Assembly (NCBI GenBank): GCA_930367215.1
Contig: OV884059.1
Span: 6,720,945 to 6,784,944 of the forward strand
Length of the DNA: 64,000 nt
Direction of reading: 5' to 3'
From: Pollenia angustigena
Taxonomy: Eukaryota > Arthropoda > Insecta > Diptera > Polleniidae
In this document: piece after piece, positions 1-11,779 of the stretch
Position numbering within the stretch: position 1 is the stretch's first letter
How the letters are laid out: every line of letters starts with the position of its first letter
Notes under the pieces: model-generated
Database searches by the model: none
Seen by the model: only the letters and a program-made list of their open reading frames with translations
What the model was told of the DNA's origin: nothing
Program-made: the position numbers and the translations under genes

Positions 1-1087
1 GCGTAAAACATGCCAATTACGAATTTTAAAAGTCATTCAATTAATAGTTTTCAAGTTTTTAATCAATATTATTTTTTTTAATCATCCATTGCATCCATTG
101 ATATTCAAAAACATTGTCTGTAAATTACAATAATTTTGAACAAAATTAAAGAAAAAAAAAACAATTTTCAAAATAAACTATTATTAAAATTTTGTTGATA
201 TAAAACACTTTTAATTAAAACTTGTAAACGACTGGAACGAATTTTTCAGTTTCTTATGAAAAATTTTAACATTTTACTCTAGTCACTAAAGATGTCTTAA
301 TATTTTGACTATTAATACCTATAAATTTTAATCCACAAATTACTTTTTCCCTTGTTCGGCATCTTAATTGCTTCCAAATGGGCTAAAATATTTAAATTTG
401 TTGATTTAAAAATTTCTTGCTGACTGACACCTTTTAACACTTTAGTTAACATGAACTTTCCCAAGAAACTTATTTATTAGCAGATCATTTATGTTATTAA
501 ATTTTAACAAGGTTTTAAAAAAATTATGTAAATATCACACTTAATCAACTATATTTACCTATTATACTATCCCCGTTTGAAGAGAAAATGTCATGATTTT
601 TTCAAAATGGTTTGAAAAAATCAACAGCTTTAAACACGTTTTTTTTAAATGTATTATTATGAGTTATGACGACGTTGCAGCAAATGAGCGATATGTAAAC
701 ATAAAAAAGGAGCTAATGTCGAATTTTGTAGTTTGCAGATATCCTAAGTTTTGTTGAAGATATATTTGAAAGGTTTTATGCAAAATTACTGAATATAATC
801 GTATTAGTAATTATTAAAGAGTTTACACTATTTCAAGTTGTATTAAATCAATTTTGTCTTATGTCGACTTAAGCCACTCATCCATATGTCCACAAATGTA
901 AACTTTATAACAATTTGCAACATATCTACACAACTATTTTTATGTTAGAAGGGGAAAACTTCATAGGAGTCTGGTGCTGCAAGGCATGTCGAACTCTTAC
1001 CGACTTAACCCACTTTCATCGTCCATACCACACTCTGCGGAGCTGCTAAAAGGTGCTAGTTTGCACGGTGATCAACATAATTAGCTG
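1..1087. other. A+T-rich sequence, no gene seen
   Basis: No open frame of convincing composition, no splice-bounded exon and no clear repeat was recognised. The sequence is A+T-rich throughout. Confidence 0.6.
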
Positions 1088-2320
1088 GGGGGTTATTATG
1101 TAATTCGATTCGAAACGAAAATACTTTCGAAAGAAATTTCCGTATCGAAAATTAAATGGTATTTTCTATAATCCGTTCGAAAGCACCACAGATTTGTATT
1201 TGTTAAAAAAAAGGGAAAAACAAAGTGCTGGCAAATTTATACACAATAAATTTGACAGTACCTGTCAATATTGACAGAACTTTTTTGAAAAACAAGCGTT
1301 AAAAAAAACGTTAAATTTTCCGCAAAACGTATATACCTATAAATGAAAACTTCCAAACAAAATAAAATAACAAAAAATTATTAATAAAAAAATAACGGTT
1401 TAAGAACATGGATTCTGTTGCATTGTGGTTGGAAGATAGCGATAAAGAAAGTGATGCAATTGCAGAAAGAGTAAGAAAGATTTTATTAATTATGAAATTT
1501 AATCATAAAAATACTACTTTTAGTTTCGTGAATCACTTTCAACTTAATAAAAATTCATTTATGTATACCTATCTACAATTGAATAAAAGGCGATTTAGAG
1601 CCACCTGAAAGATCGACAGTCATTGCACCTTTGAAAAAATTAGCTGCCACATTAAAATGTTTGCACTAGTTGGATACCAACATCAGATTGGCCGAGATCG
1701 CCTTGTGGGACTTTCACACCCATCAATTTCCATATGCTTATCTGAGGTATGCGAAATAATCGAACCAAATCTCCCGAATCAATGAAATGAAATGACTGAA
1801 GAAAAAAAGAAGGCGAAAAGATTTTTTTTTTTAATTAATGTGGAATACTTGGAGTAATTGGAGCAGTAGACGGCACTCACATTCAAGTAATAAGGCCAAG
1901 TTACAAAACAAAAAAAAAAACAAAAAGAGTTGTGACAACAAACACATGGTATAAATTGTGATTTCAAGTCACTTACAGTTCTAAATATAGAGGATATCTT
2001 ATGTTTTTAATTGTATTTTACAGTTTTTGTTAAAAGTTTTATTTACTTTCTTACATTTTTAAATTTTTTATCGTTTTCGCAAGCACAGCCACTTTCGAAT
2101 AATTTACGAATAATTTAAATGAACTGACATTTGCTTTCGTATTACATAGTTGCAATTGTAAAAGGGTAATTTTTAATTTACGAAAAGGGTTAGAAAAAAA
2201 TCCCCCAAAAATAAAATATTTCCGAACGTTCGAAAATAAATTTTCGAAAAACGTACTACATAATACAATTTGTACGAATTCGTAAATCTTTTCTTTCGAA
2301 TCGTATTACATAATAATCCC
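1088..2320 (+). mobile_element. PIF/Harbinger-like DNA transposon, decayed
   Basis: The element is bounded by inverted termini: GGTTATTATGTAAT on the left (after a run of G) and ATTACATAATAATCCC on the right, and both sides continue into a shared GATTCGAAA-type subterminal sequence. The trinucleotide CTG lies immediately outside both ends (1085-1087 and 2321-2323). That fits the 3-bp target duplication of the PIF/Harbinger superfamily, but three bases is weak evidence and the G run makes the left edge uncertain. The interior encodes recognisable but broken Harbinger-type transposase pieces. At about 1.23 kb it is shorter than autonomous members and cannot encode a full transposase. Confidence 0.75.
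1408..1960 (+). pseudogene. Harbinger-type transposase remnant
   Basis: Three broken pieces are visible. The first is an acidic N-terminal frame starting MDSVALWLEDSDKESDAI at 1408. The second, near 1668-1780 in another frame, reads GYQHQIGRDRLVGLSHPSIS followed by CLSEVCEIIEP; it resembles the helix-turn-helix segment preceding the catalytic domain in PIF/Harbinger transposases. The third, at 1851-1883, reads GVIGAVDGTHI, which matches the block containing the first catalytic aspartate (family pattern G-x-I-D-G-T-H). Frameshifts and stops separate them, and the sequence then degrades into an A-rich stretch. The remaining catalytic acidic residues are not seen. Family assignment rests on these motifs alone. 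Confidence 0.7.
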
Positions 2321-2378
2321 CTGTTCTTGCTTTTCTCACTGGATATGTTGCCGCGCTGACTTCGATTGCTTTCGAATC

Positions 2379-2627
2379 TGGGGTCTAATCACTGCATACG
2401 ATATCGAGCAAAATTGATCGAAATTTTTTATTTTGGTATCATGACACTAGATATCGAATGAAATGTATCGTAATATGAGATGATAGCATTTTTTATCGAG
2501 TGACCAAACCCTTAACATCTCTCGCGTTATCATTCGATACGTCAGTGTCTACCGTAAGCCAAAAATATGATAGTTTACTCGATACGATAGTTTACAATAT
2601 ATCGAATGCGGTGATTAGACTCCTGCT
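2379..2627. repeat. Short inverted-terminal-repeat element (MITE), family A
   Basis: The ends are inverted copies of each other: GTCTAATCACTGCATACGAT on the left, and the complement of GTCTAATCACCGCATTCGAT on the right. The interior has no coding capacity and is rich in ATCGA/TCGAT motifs. A second, older copy of the same family flanks the LINE at 55.18-58.99 kb. Both copies share blocks such as TAGTTTACTCGATACGATAG and AACATCTCTCG. No clear target duplication was found, so the superfamily is left open. Confidence 0.75.
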
Positions 2628-4924
2628 CTTTCTTCCAGTTTCTCCACGCTCTCCTCTTTAAGCGGAAACAATGGTGATTTGTCGGGTACGAAACGGTACA
2701 GATAACTTTTATGTATAACCCGTTCAAAACTACTATAGCTGGCCTCCCCATATTGGCGTTTTACTCATCTTTCGTTATTTGGAAGTACATAATTAATTCG
2801 TACATCGCCCTGCAGTAGAATTATTCCACTTTCTTTGCCAATGTTGCTTGGATATTCTTTTTTCAGCTAGTCGGGTTAATACAGGTATATGCTGTGTCAT
2901 TCTCCCCTCATATATTTTCAAAACTTCTCCATCTGTGATATCATTTGAAACTATGGCCGAAACAACATGCTGCGTCAAGATATAAATGAAGTGCGCCATC
3001 CGCTATATGACTTATAAAAAATGTTGACGTCATGTTTTTTTCGGGATGTGTATTTAAGAAATCCTTTCCATGTAGTTGACCCATACAAAACGATCCAGAT
3101 ATATTTAATTTAGACTGGCTACACAAAAACCCAGTGACGGTATTGTCGTCCTTATTATCTTTTTAACGACAGGGATATCTTAAAGAGGTGGCTAGTTAGA
3201 AGCCAGACGGCTCCTAGTCTCCGACGTGGAGTTCGTAATTAAAGAACTCTACCAAAAGGTATTAAAATCAGGCCGCCTTGTACGGTCTTTACTAAAACAT
3301 TTCTGAAACTCAATTAAAAGGATCTGACGCACAAACGGGCCGACAACTTTTTCATGCCCTTTCTACGGTTTACAACTCAACTGAATTATTTGATTTAATA
3401 AGGCCATGTCGCTTAGGACGACAAGGTTATTAGCCTTAGGCATCTGTGTTTGGTGATGGGGCTGGCAGCATAGCCTTCCAAACAGGCTCCTATGCTGTTG
3501 ACCAATTAAAGTGTTAGTTCATTCGACGTTGAAAATGCAAGTATATTCGCCTTCTCGGGGACAAAAGGGTGGCATTTAAACAGTTCGCTGTACACTCGCC
3601 GTTTTCTAGCCGCCACTGCGCCGTCTGGTTTTCGAAGGTGACCGTACCAGTTCACTAAACTTCCACTAACGCATGATAATAAAGAATCAGCTGACATTCC
3701 CTAGGCTAGATGGTTTTCACCCATGAGTATTTTATTTCACCATGGGTGGGTCCCAATGGATGATCTAGCAAGCCTTTTAACTAAATACATATAAGTGTAA
3801 ACAGTTAAGACTATTTTGTACACTAGAATTAAGTCTGCTCGCTACAGTAGTGTATAGACGACAGTCTTTATAGTGTAGATTAAGTACTTTACTTTACTAG
3901 TTAATCGTTTAGTAAAACATACTAGATTATATCCAATGTTTATAGATTATTATCTACACTATAGTGCGCATTACCTGTCACACTGTGTAGGAAGAGCCCT
4001 GATTAGCAATTAGAAGAGTTAATGACTTCAATGCTATTTGGCTTTTATGATTTACAGTTACAACTCATTATCGCTTAAAAAAACAAAACTCAAAATCAAC
4101 AAACGATAAAAGAATAACAATAAAAAAAAACAATAGTCAAGAATATAAAGTTATACAACAATAAATAAAAACAATATTGATAAACAAATAGAAAAAAGGC
4201 GCCTAAAGAACACACTAAAGCCTCGAAAAACGAAGAGAAATTTATATAGTATGCTTTTATGAACTTTCTTTAATAAAATAATATTAAAAAAAATTAATGA
4301 ACAATAATGGCTTAATTTTATTATTATTCAAAAGCAAGAAATTCAAGTTTAAGGCAAAGCCTTTAAAAGAGTATCAGATGTATTTGTGAGTATTTTAAAA
4401 ATCAATTTATTTTACGTTATTGACCGTTTAATTCTGCTTATTTATAACTTCATTTATAACCATTTTAAAAACCATTTTACCCAAGTAGCTGATACTGCTG
4501 GAGGTTCCTTTGCATGGCGTAAAAGCTTGTTTATGTATTGACACAGACATATAAGGCCCGCAATTGATGGCCATAAATTCTAAATATTGTTGATTTTTGT
4601 TTTGTGGTAATCAACTATAATTATTACCTTTACACCATTAATTTTATTTGCTTTTGCAAGAAAAAACAAACATAATTATGTATGTTTTTTTAAGAATTAT
4701 TTGTTGCCAATTGCTTTCATAAATTCTTAAAATATTTGTTTGATTAGAAGAACTATTCGATTAAACGTGCTGGGGCTTCTTTGATAAATTATTATTTAGG
4801 TTAGGTTTCCGGCCATATTGCCAACAATAAAGATGATGAGTTAATATTTTTTTTTACCAAATTGGTAAGAAAATATTTTAAAGAAGGTGCCAAAGAATGA
4901 GTATAAATCATTGCCATTAACGTT
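2628..4924. other. Intergenic sequence with unassigned fragments
   Basis: The stretch 2640-3770 is less A+T-rich than its surroundings and has short minus-strand frames (2793-2999 and 3506-3697). That suggests a decayed coding element, but no family motif could be identified. From 3780 to 4924 the sequence is A+T-rich without recognised genes. A stretch at 3780-3990 is rich in irregular CTAGATTATA-like words. Confidence 0.4.
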
Positions 4925-6090
4925 GTTAGCACTCCCTTAATTATTGTAAGAGCAAAAAAAAAAACTCCATAATAATGTAAAAAGATAAAACAATTAAAGA
5001 AATTAGTAGAAAAGAATAACAAAACGACTTAGAAATAAGCTAAATGGAAAATTGACGAAAAGTACTATTTCGGTACTTTTTAACAATAGTACTAAATAAG
5101 GACATATAGGTAGTAAAAATGATTGTAAACAAAACATTTTAAGTCAAAGGAAGCTTAAAGTTTATAAAAGCTTAATTTCTAATGAAAAAATAAGAAATTT
5201 TACAGATTAACTTTTTGGTACTTTTTTTATGTACATATTTAATTTTTTTTTATTGATTATCGCAAAAGCAAAAAAAAAGCTTTGTAATAATGTAAATAGA
5301 CAAAACAATTAAAGAAATTAGTAGAAATAAATACCAAACGACTAAGCAATAAGCTAAATTGAAAATTGACAAAAAGTACTTTATTAATACTTTTTAAAAA
5401 TAGTAGTAAATTAAAACAATTAGGTATTAAAAATCACATTTTAAGTCAAAACAAGCCTAAATTGTGTAAATGCCTAATGAAAAAATAAGAAATTTTAAAA
5501 ATTTACTGTTTTTGGTACTTTTTATTAATTATTATAAAAGCAAAAAAACTTTATAATAATGTAAAAAGATAAAAGAATTAAAGAAATTAGTAGAAATAAA
5601 TAACAAAACGACGCAGATAAGATAAATTGAAACTTTGCAAAAAGTACTTTTTTGGTACTTTTTAAAAACAGTAGTAAAATAGGAGAAATGGATAATAAAA
5701 ATGATTGTATACAATACATTTTAGTAAAAAAGAAGCTAAAATTATGTAAAAGGTTAATTTTTAATGAAAAAAATAAGTAATTTTAAAAATTAACTTTTTT
5801 GATACTTTTTTAAGGTGTTTAATTTTTTTTATTAAATATTGTAAAATGTATGTAAAACATTTAAAAAGAAATAAAATTTTAGAAATAAGTAGAAAATAAT
5901 AACAAAACGACTTAGAACTAAGCTAAATTGAAAAATGGCAAAAAGTACTTTTTGTACTTCTTAAAAATGTATTAAATTAGAACAAATAGGTATTAAAAAT
6001 TATTTAAAACAACGCATTTTAAGTCAAAATAAGCTACATTTTTAAAATAATCATAATTTGACAAAATGGAAAAAATTTTCTAGTACTTTT
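4925..6090. repeat. Diverged tandem array, ~290-bp unit, about four copies
   Basis: Four successive blocks begin near 4930, 5260, 5530 and 5830. Each contains, in the same order, AATTAAAGAAATTAGTAGAA, a CAAAACGACT-like word, GCTAAATTGAAAA, AAAAAGTACTTTTTGGTACT, and a downstream TTTTAAGTCAA word. Copies differ by many substitutions and indels, so this is an old array. Minus-strand frames near 5525-5719 are by-products of the A+T-rich repeat. Confidence 0.7.
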
Positions 6091-6799
6091 TTCCAAGTAT
6101 TTTTTTCAAACATGTTTTGGGTATTCAAACTATTGGGGCATACTGTAGGGAACTAAATTTATAGTTATTTCAAGATGATTTGTATTTATTTGTGTTTACA
6201 CGCAAATTAAATTTTAATTTCATATTACTACCCACTATTTTTACTTTTTTTTTTAAATTATTTACATACCCCAAGACAACAAGTGTGGTTGTCTTTCTAA
6301 TTTTTTTTTATTTTGTTGTAATGAATTTAACACCCTCTATAACAACTACAACAAATAATATTAAAATATAAATTAAGAACTTTAAACAAATCTGTAATTT
6401 AGTATCGACTTAGACAGCAAATCAAACACACGAGTTTTGAATACAAAATTTTGAAAAATAAGAAAATAAGAAAAATAAGCGTCTTCAAAAACAGGGTATT
6501 CGAAATTCACAAAAAAAAGAAGTGAGTTTAATTTAAGTCTTGATTGATTCATAAATTTGCGGAATATTATTTTAAGGGTTTCATAAATAAAAATTTTTTA
6601 TAAAAAAAAAAAATCTGAAGTGAACTACAAGTCAGAAAAGTGTTTGACGCCAAGATAAGATATCAAGACATTCAGAAAAAATATTGAAAAGAAAAACAAT
6701 AAAATTATACGTTAATGATTTTGTAAACAGCAGTTATAAAATTGCGTAAGAAGACTTTTAAAAAAGTTTTAAATCTGAGGACTTTAGACAAATCAAAAA

Positions 6800-7990
6800 T
6801 GTGTTCAATTGCAAAAATTTTACTATATTAAAAGCTTTTTGTTCAAAAAAGTACTTTTACTATCTTTTTTAAGTTTTTAGAAAAAAGTACTTTTAACATA
6901 AATTCTTTTAATTAATGATAATAATATTATCATAAATGGCTGAATGAAAACAATTTACATAGTATATTTTGGGGGGAAAAAAAATTTTGAATTTTGAAAT
7001 TTTATAAAAAAGTACTTTTTTACTACTGCATAATATACAATGTATTTGATTGAAATTAAACTTGCAGAAAATTAAATTAAATTTGCAAGGTTTCGTTACA
7101 ATGTGCTAAATTCCCATTTCATACTATTGACAAACTGAAGTTTATTGTTCGTCAAATTTAATTTTGTTGTTCGTAAGAAAAAATAAAAATCTTGTGTTTT
7201 CAAAAAAAAGTAGATTTTACTACTTGTTTTAGTTTTCAGAAAAAAGTACTTTTACCATAGATTATATAAATAATGATGAAAAAATATATTTATAAAGTGT
7301 TTAATTACAATTCACATATCGCACCCTAAATACTAAAGGGTCACAACTCAAAATTCTTAAATTTTCAGGAGAGCCAAAAAACTGTTTATGTAAAAATGGT
7401 GCTAATATTTAAAAAAATAACAGTTCCCCTATGCAAAAAGTCCAATTTGAAGAAAGTTTTGCTATGACTTTTTAAATTTTGTAAGTAGCTAGAGATGTGA
7501 AATGAGAATTAATTTATGAAAAAAAGTCATTTTTGAAAATTTTTAGTTTACAAAAATTAGTGAAATAGTGAAAAAACTTAAGGAAAAGGATGTAAAGTAT
7601 TGTTTTTCATAAAAAAATTAAAAAAATTTTATATCCAAAAAAGTACTTTTTTCTCCTTTTTTTAGACTTCAAAAAAAAGTATTTTTACGAACAATTATTC
7701 GAAAAAAAATAATAATATTATCATAAATGGTTGAATTATTTGAAAAAATACTATTTTTTAAGTTTTACAAAGAAGTACTTTTTTAATACTTTTTATAGTG
7801 AATAAAATATGCATTTTAAAGAAAACGAAATTGTGTTTTGTTTTTCTTTAAAAAATTGTGTTTTGTTTTTCTTTAAAAAAAAATAAAAATGTTTACCTTT
7901 CAAAAAAGGACTTTGTTACTACTTTTTTAATTTTTAAAAAAGTACTTTTATCAAAAATTATAAAAATAAAATGATTGTCGATGCATTACA
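6800..7990. repeat. Degenerate tandem repeat with GTACTTTT motifs, ~400-bp spacing
   Basis: A block reading roughly AAAAAAGTACTTTTACTA, followed by TTTTTAAGTTTT and a second AAAAAGTACTTTTA, recurs near 6845, 7205, 7640 and 7905. Several blocks are followed by AATAATATTATCATAAATGG-like sequence. The copies are unequal in length and heavily diverged. No coding potential is evident. Confidence 0.55.
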
Positions 7991-7999
7991 CCACCAATA

Positions 8000-8215
8000 T
8001 TAGTTTTTTAGGGAGGTTGTCCGCATGTGGGTCCATAAATCTTTTTTCTCAATTGATTGTGCTGAATTAGAGCACCAAACTGCGTAGGATAACTAGAAAC
8101 AATTAAGCTGTAAAGCAGTTCTTTTACATTTAGTCGTTCGACAGTGAGAGTGATTTCAACAGACGAACAAACAGGCGGACATGGCTAAGCCGACTTGGAA
8201 TTTCTCAAGGACTCC
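8000..8215 (+). repeat. Dispersed repeat fragment with GGACATGGCTAA motif
   Basis: The segment contains AACTGCGTAGGATAACTAGA followed about 70 bases later by CAGGCGGACATGGCTAAGCC and CTCAAGGA. The same ordered words occur at 38030-38235 (AAACTGCTTAGGATAACTAC, then GACGGACATGGCTAAATCG) and inverted at 39300-39430. It is one family of interspersed repeat of a kind common in fly genomes; its class is not determined. Confidence 0.6.
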
Positions 8216-8229
8216 TTTAAAGTTAAGTT

Positions 8230-8900
8230 TAGGTTTTTTTACAACATTAACCGCTAAATTTAGTACTTTGGTTTTTTTTAAATAGTACTTTTTGGCACTT
8301 TTCCAAAAGAAAAATGCTTTTTTTTAGATTTTTTTTTTCGAAAAAAATTTTAGAGAAAACTTTCCAAAAATAAGACAAAAATGCTTAAAACTCTTTTAAA
8401 ATTTAAATTTTTCCAAATGTTTCGACAAAATTAAGTGATTTATACTTTTTTTTAAGAAAGTACTTTTTGGTACTTTCCCAAAAAAATAATTGATTTTTCT
8501 AGTTTGAAAGAAAACTGTACAAAAACAGAAAACATTTTTGAAACACTTAAAATTTCAAATGTTTCCCAATGTTTTCAACAAAATTTAAGAATTTATACGG
8601 TTTAAAAAAGTACTTTTTGGTACTTTTTCAAAAATTTTTGCATCTTTGTACTTTTTTCAAAAGAAAAATTAAAAAATGCTTTTAAATTCCAATGTTTTCA
8701 AAAAAATTTAGTAATTTGTACTTGATTTAAAAAATACTTTTTGGTACGTTTTCAAAAAATGTTGCATCTTTGTACTTTTCTCAAAAGAAAAACTACAAAA
8801 TTCCTATAAAGTAAAGCAAAATTCCTGGAAATTTCTAACAAAATATAGTTACGTTTTTACAAAATTACTTATTTTTAGTACTATTAAAAAAGTAACTGAT
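8230..8900. repeat. Degenerate tandem repeat, ~130-bp spacing, AAAGTACTTTTTGGTACTTT core
   Basis: The core AAAAGTACTTTTTGGTACTT recurs with small changes near 8275, 8455, 8605 and 8730. Each is followed by CCAAAAA/CAAAAG-type sequence and a CAAATGTTT.CAACAAAAT-like word. It resembles the array at 4.9-6.1 kb in its core motif and may share ancestry with it. Confidence 0.6.
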
Positions 8901-10132
8901 TTGCCACTTTTTCTGCAACAACTTTAAAAAGATCTTGTAAAAATAATTGTTTGGTTTTAAAATCGTTTTACATCTTTTAATTTTCCTTTAAAATTTTAAA
9001 TTTAATTTCTTGCTTTTAAAAAATCTTAAACTTCTCTTCCTCTCCCTCTAAACTCGTTTAACTTTCTGCTTTTTATTACCAATTTTTTTTTTCAATTCCC
9101 TAATTGGTTTCACCTGTATTTGCTTAAAAAATAATTTTAATGATTTTGGGTTACTTTGATTAGAAAACAATTAATTTCTTGGGATAGTTTCGTCGAAATT
9201 CATTAAGAACCTTTTTTTAAATCTCTTTTACACGCACATTCACACACCCGTGTTTTTGGAAATAAATAAACGTTTTTTTATATTTTATTTAACCAAATAA
9301 CGTTATTTCTCTCTGCTACCCCCAAACCCACCACCCAATTGCGTTCATGTTAAATGTTTATAAAAATAATTGTGATATTCTTATCAGTTCTAAATATTTG
9401 TGAGTCTACTACCTTTTTAAGAGTAATAGAGTATTTTTTTAGACGTACAACAACAATATTACTTAAATTCTACTGCGCAATGTTGTTGTAGTTGTAGAAC
9501 AGACCCATGTGCTGGTATGCGGTTCTGTCAGTGTTTCAGTTTGCAAATATTTTCAGTTGTAACGTGTCATTCGTTCAAGTTTCACTTGGAATTCTTGGTA
9601 GTTGGTGTAAACTTCTAGTTCTAAAAAAATATTGTTTAAGTTTCTTAACGTTTTTATTTGAAGTACTAAAAGATAACTTTTTAGATTATCTACGAATGAA
9701 TATAACAAAAATAAACGAAAATTAAACTATGAATTTTTTATTTAAATAGTTTAAACGTAAAAAAAGTTTATTAGAACAACAACAAGAAATGCATAAAAAA
9801 GTGAAGGTTAATAATAATAAAAAATTTTGAAAAATGTACTAAAAAATTTAAAGAAAACTATTACTAAATTAAATAAAAATAAAAACAAACGAATTAAAGA
9901 AATTGTTCTAAAACAATTAAGATTTTTAAGTTAAAAATTTTCAAAATTGCTTAAAATTATTAATAAAAATTATCAAAATTTCGAAAAAAAAATCGAAAAT
10001 TTTTTTAAACTTGGATTGCAAAGTATAAAACCAAAAGGTATTTTTAAATTATTTTACTTTAATAAAATTATAATGTTTTCGAAATCAAGAAGTGTGAAAA
10101 CAACAAAACTTCTCCTAAATTATTGTTTTAAT
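8901..10132. other. A+T-rich intergenic sequence
   Basis: No supported gene. A stretch of mixed composition at 9480-9620, with TCAGTT initiator-like words and a short plus-strand frame at 9507-9725, looks more like untranslated or regulatory sequence than protein. The frame has no recognisable domain and biased low-complexity composition. Confidence 0.4.
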
Positions 10133-10141
10133 GGCAATGGC

Positions 10142-11522
10142 GGCTGTAGGAAATATCGCCCAAAGAAAAATCGCCCAAAAAAAAAAAAAAATGAAAAATC
10201 GCCCAAAAAAATTGCATGTAAAATTGGGCCTGATTTCATATGAAAAATGGCCCAAAATTTTTGGGCTATTTATCGTTATTGTTGGGTGATTTTTCGTTTT
10301 TTAAATTTGGGTGAAATGTTGTATGAAAAATGGCCCAAAAAATGGGCTATTTTTAAAATTCTACCATAATCTTACATAGCAGAGAAAACCATGTTTTATT
10401 ATGGTTGCAAACAACAAAACTATTTTTCAAGAAACTAATTTAACCATTATATGGTTGTCGGCGACAATGATTTGGTTAAATTAAACATAATATCGGTAGA
10501 ATTTTTTTAAAAATGGTTTTGTAGCTTTTTCTCTGGGTGTATATATTAAATATATACATATATATCGAAAATAAGGATTTTCTCTTCTATGGTATAACAA
10601 ATACTGGCTTCGCTAACTAAAGCTTATCTGTATCGACGGCCTTCGGCCGGGCGCAAGGATTTTCTCCTCTATGGTATAACAAACACCGGCTTCGCTAACT
10701 AAAGCTTCTCTGCGTAGTCGGCCTTGTTCGGAAACAAAGCAGTTTTTCGAAGCTTTACTTAGCGAAACCGGTTTTTGTTAGACCATAAAGCAGAAAATCC
10801 TTGCGCCCGGCCGAAGGCCGGCTATACAGAGAAGCTTTAGTTAGCGAAGCCGGTCTTTATTATACCATAGAGGAGAAAATTCTTGCGCCCGGCCGAAGGC
10901 CGGCTATACAGAGAAGCTTTAGTTAGCGAAGCCAGTATTTGTTATACCTTAGAAGATGAAATCCTTATTTTGGATATATATATTTAATATATACACCCGG
11001 AGTAAAAGCTATAAAAATATTTTATCCATATTATGTTTAATTTAACCAAATCATTGTCACCGACAACCATATTATGGTTAAATAAGTATCTTTAAAAAAA
11101 TCACTTGAAATTTTAACGGTATTTAAAAAAAAAATTTACACATTTTTGATTATAAGTTAAGTTGCGGACGTTGCAAAGTGTCATAACGTCCTCGTCCTCG
11201 TCTTCGATGGACATTATGACACTTTAAAAGTGTCCAAGGACACTACGACACTGGACGTTATGACATGTCACCTAAATTTATATGAATAATAAACACTTTT
11301 TTGCAAATTTAGTAATTTTTTTTTTTGGGAAAAAATTCGTTTTTGCTTTTTTGGTTCATTTTTCATTTTCTTTTTGGGCCCTTTTTCGTTTTTTTTTTTG
11401 GGCAAAATTTCATATTTACCTTTTTGGGTCATTTTTCATGTTCGCTTGGGCGATTCTTCATTTGGGCGATTTTTCATTTTTTTTTTTGGGCCATTTTTCT
11501 TTGGGCGATATTTCCTACAGCC
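10142..11522. mobile_element. Foldback element with long inverted arms and 9-bp target duplication
   Basis: The ends are GGCTGTAGGAAATATCGCCC at the left and its exact complement GGGCGATATTTCCTACAGCC at the right. The nine bases GGCAATGGC flank both sides (10133-10141 and 11523-11531), a perfect target duplication of the length typical of Mutator-like and Drosophila foldback elements. The outer arms consist of degenerate GAAAAATCGCCCAAA-type short repeats. Inner inverted blocks pair about 10430-10560 with 10975-11090 (GTGTATATATTAAATATATAC and an AACCAT..TTATGG segment). The centre (10560-10985) is a palindromic set of ~90-bp units, treated separately. Only the right arm has extra sequence (about 11160-11280). 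No transposase frame is present, so the element is non-autonomous. Confidence 0.85.
10560..10985. repeat. Palindromic ~90-bp repeat core inside the foldback element
   Basis: Units of about 90 bases contain GGATTTTCTCCTCTATGGTA, then AACACCGGCTTCGCTAACTA, then GCTTCTCTG, then the G+C-rich palindrome CCGGCCTTCGGCCGG. Two units run in one orientation to about 10735 and three run back in the opposite orientation to 10985, making a large hairpin-forming centre. The high G+C words stand out sharply from the surrounding A+T-rich DNA. Confidence 0.8.
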
Positions 11523-11779
11523 GGCAATGGCCCATTGTGCAAGACACGAGCTCGTTAATACTTATCTTAGAATTCTATATTTGACCATTAATTTTTAAAT
11601 ATCTTTTTTATCTATTTCAAAGTTGTTTCTATTTGTGCCAATTTTACCCCTGGTAATCCTATTTTAGGGATAAAGTTTATTTTGAAATTGTTTAAGTATA
11701 GACAAAAAACATTCACTAGCCAGCATTAATATTGTCTCATAAATTCCAAAATAAAAAAAGATAGACTTAATCTTTGACC

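Noticed and set aside
1779..1967. Minus-strand Phe/Cys-rich frame
   Set aside because: It is antisense to the Harbinger transposase remnant, whose plus-strand motifs explain the sequence better.
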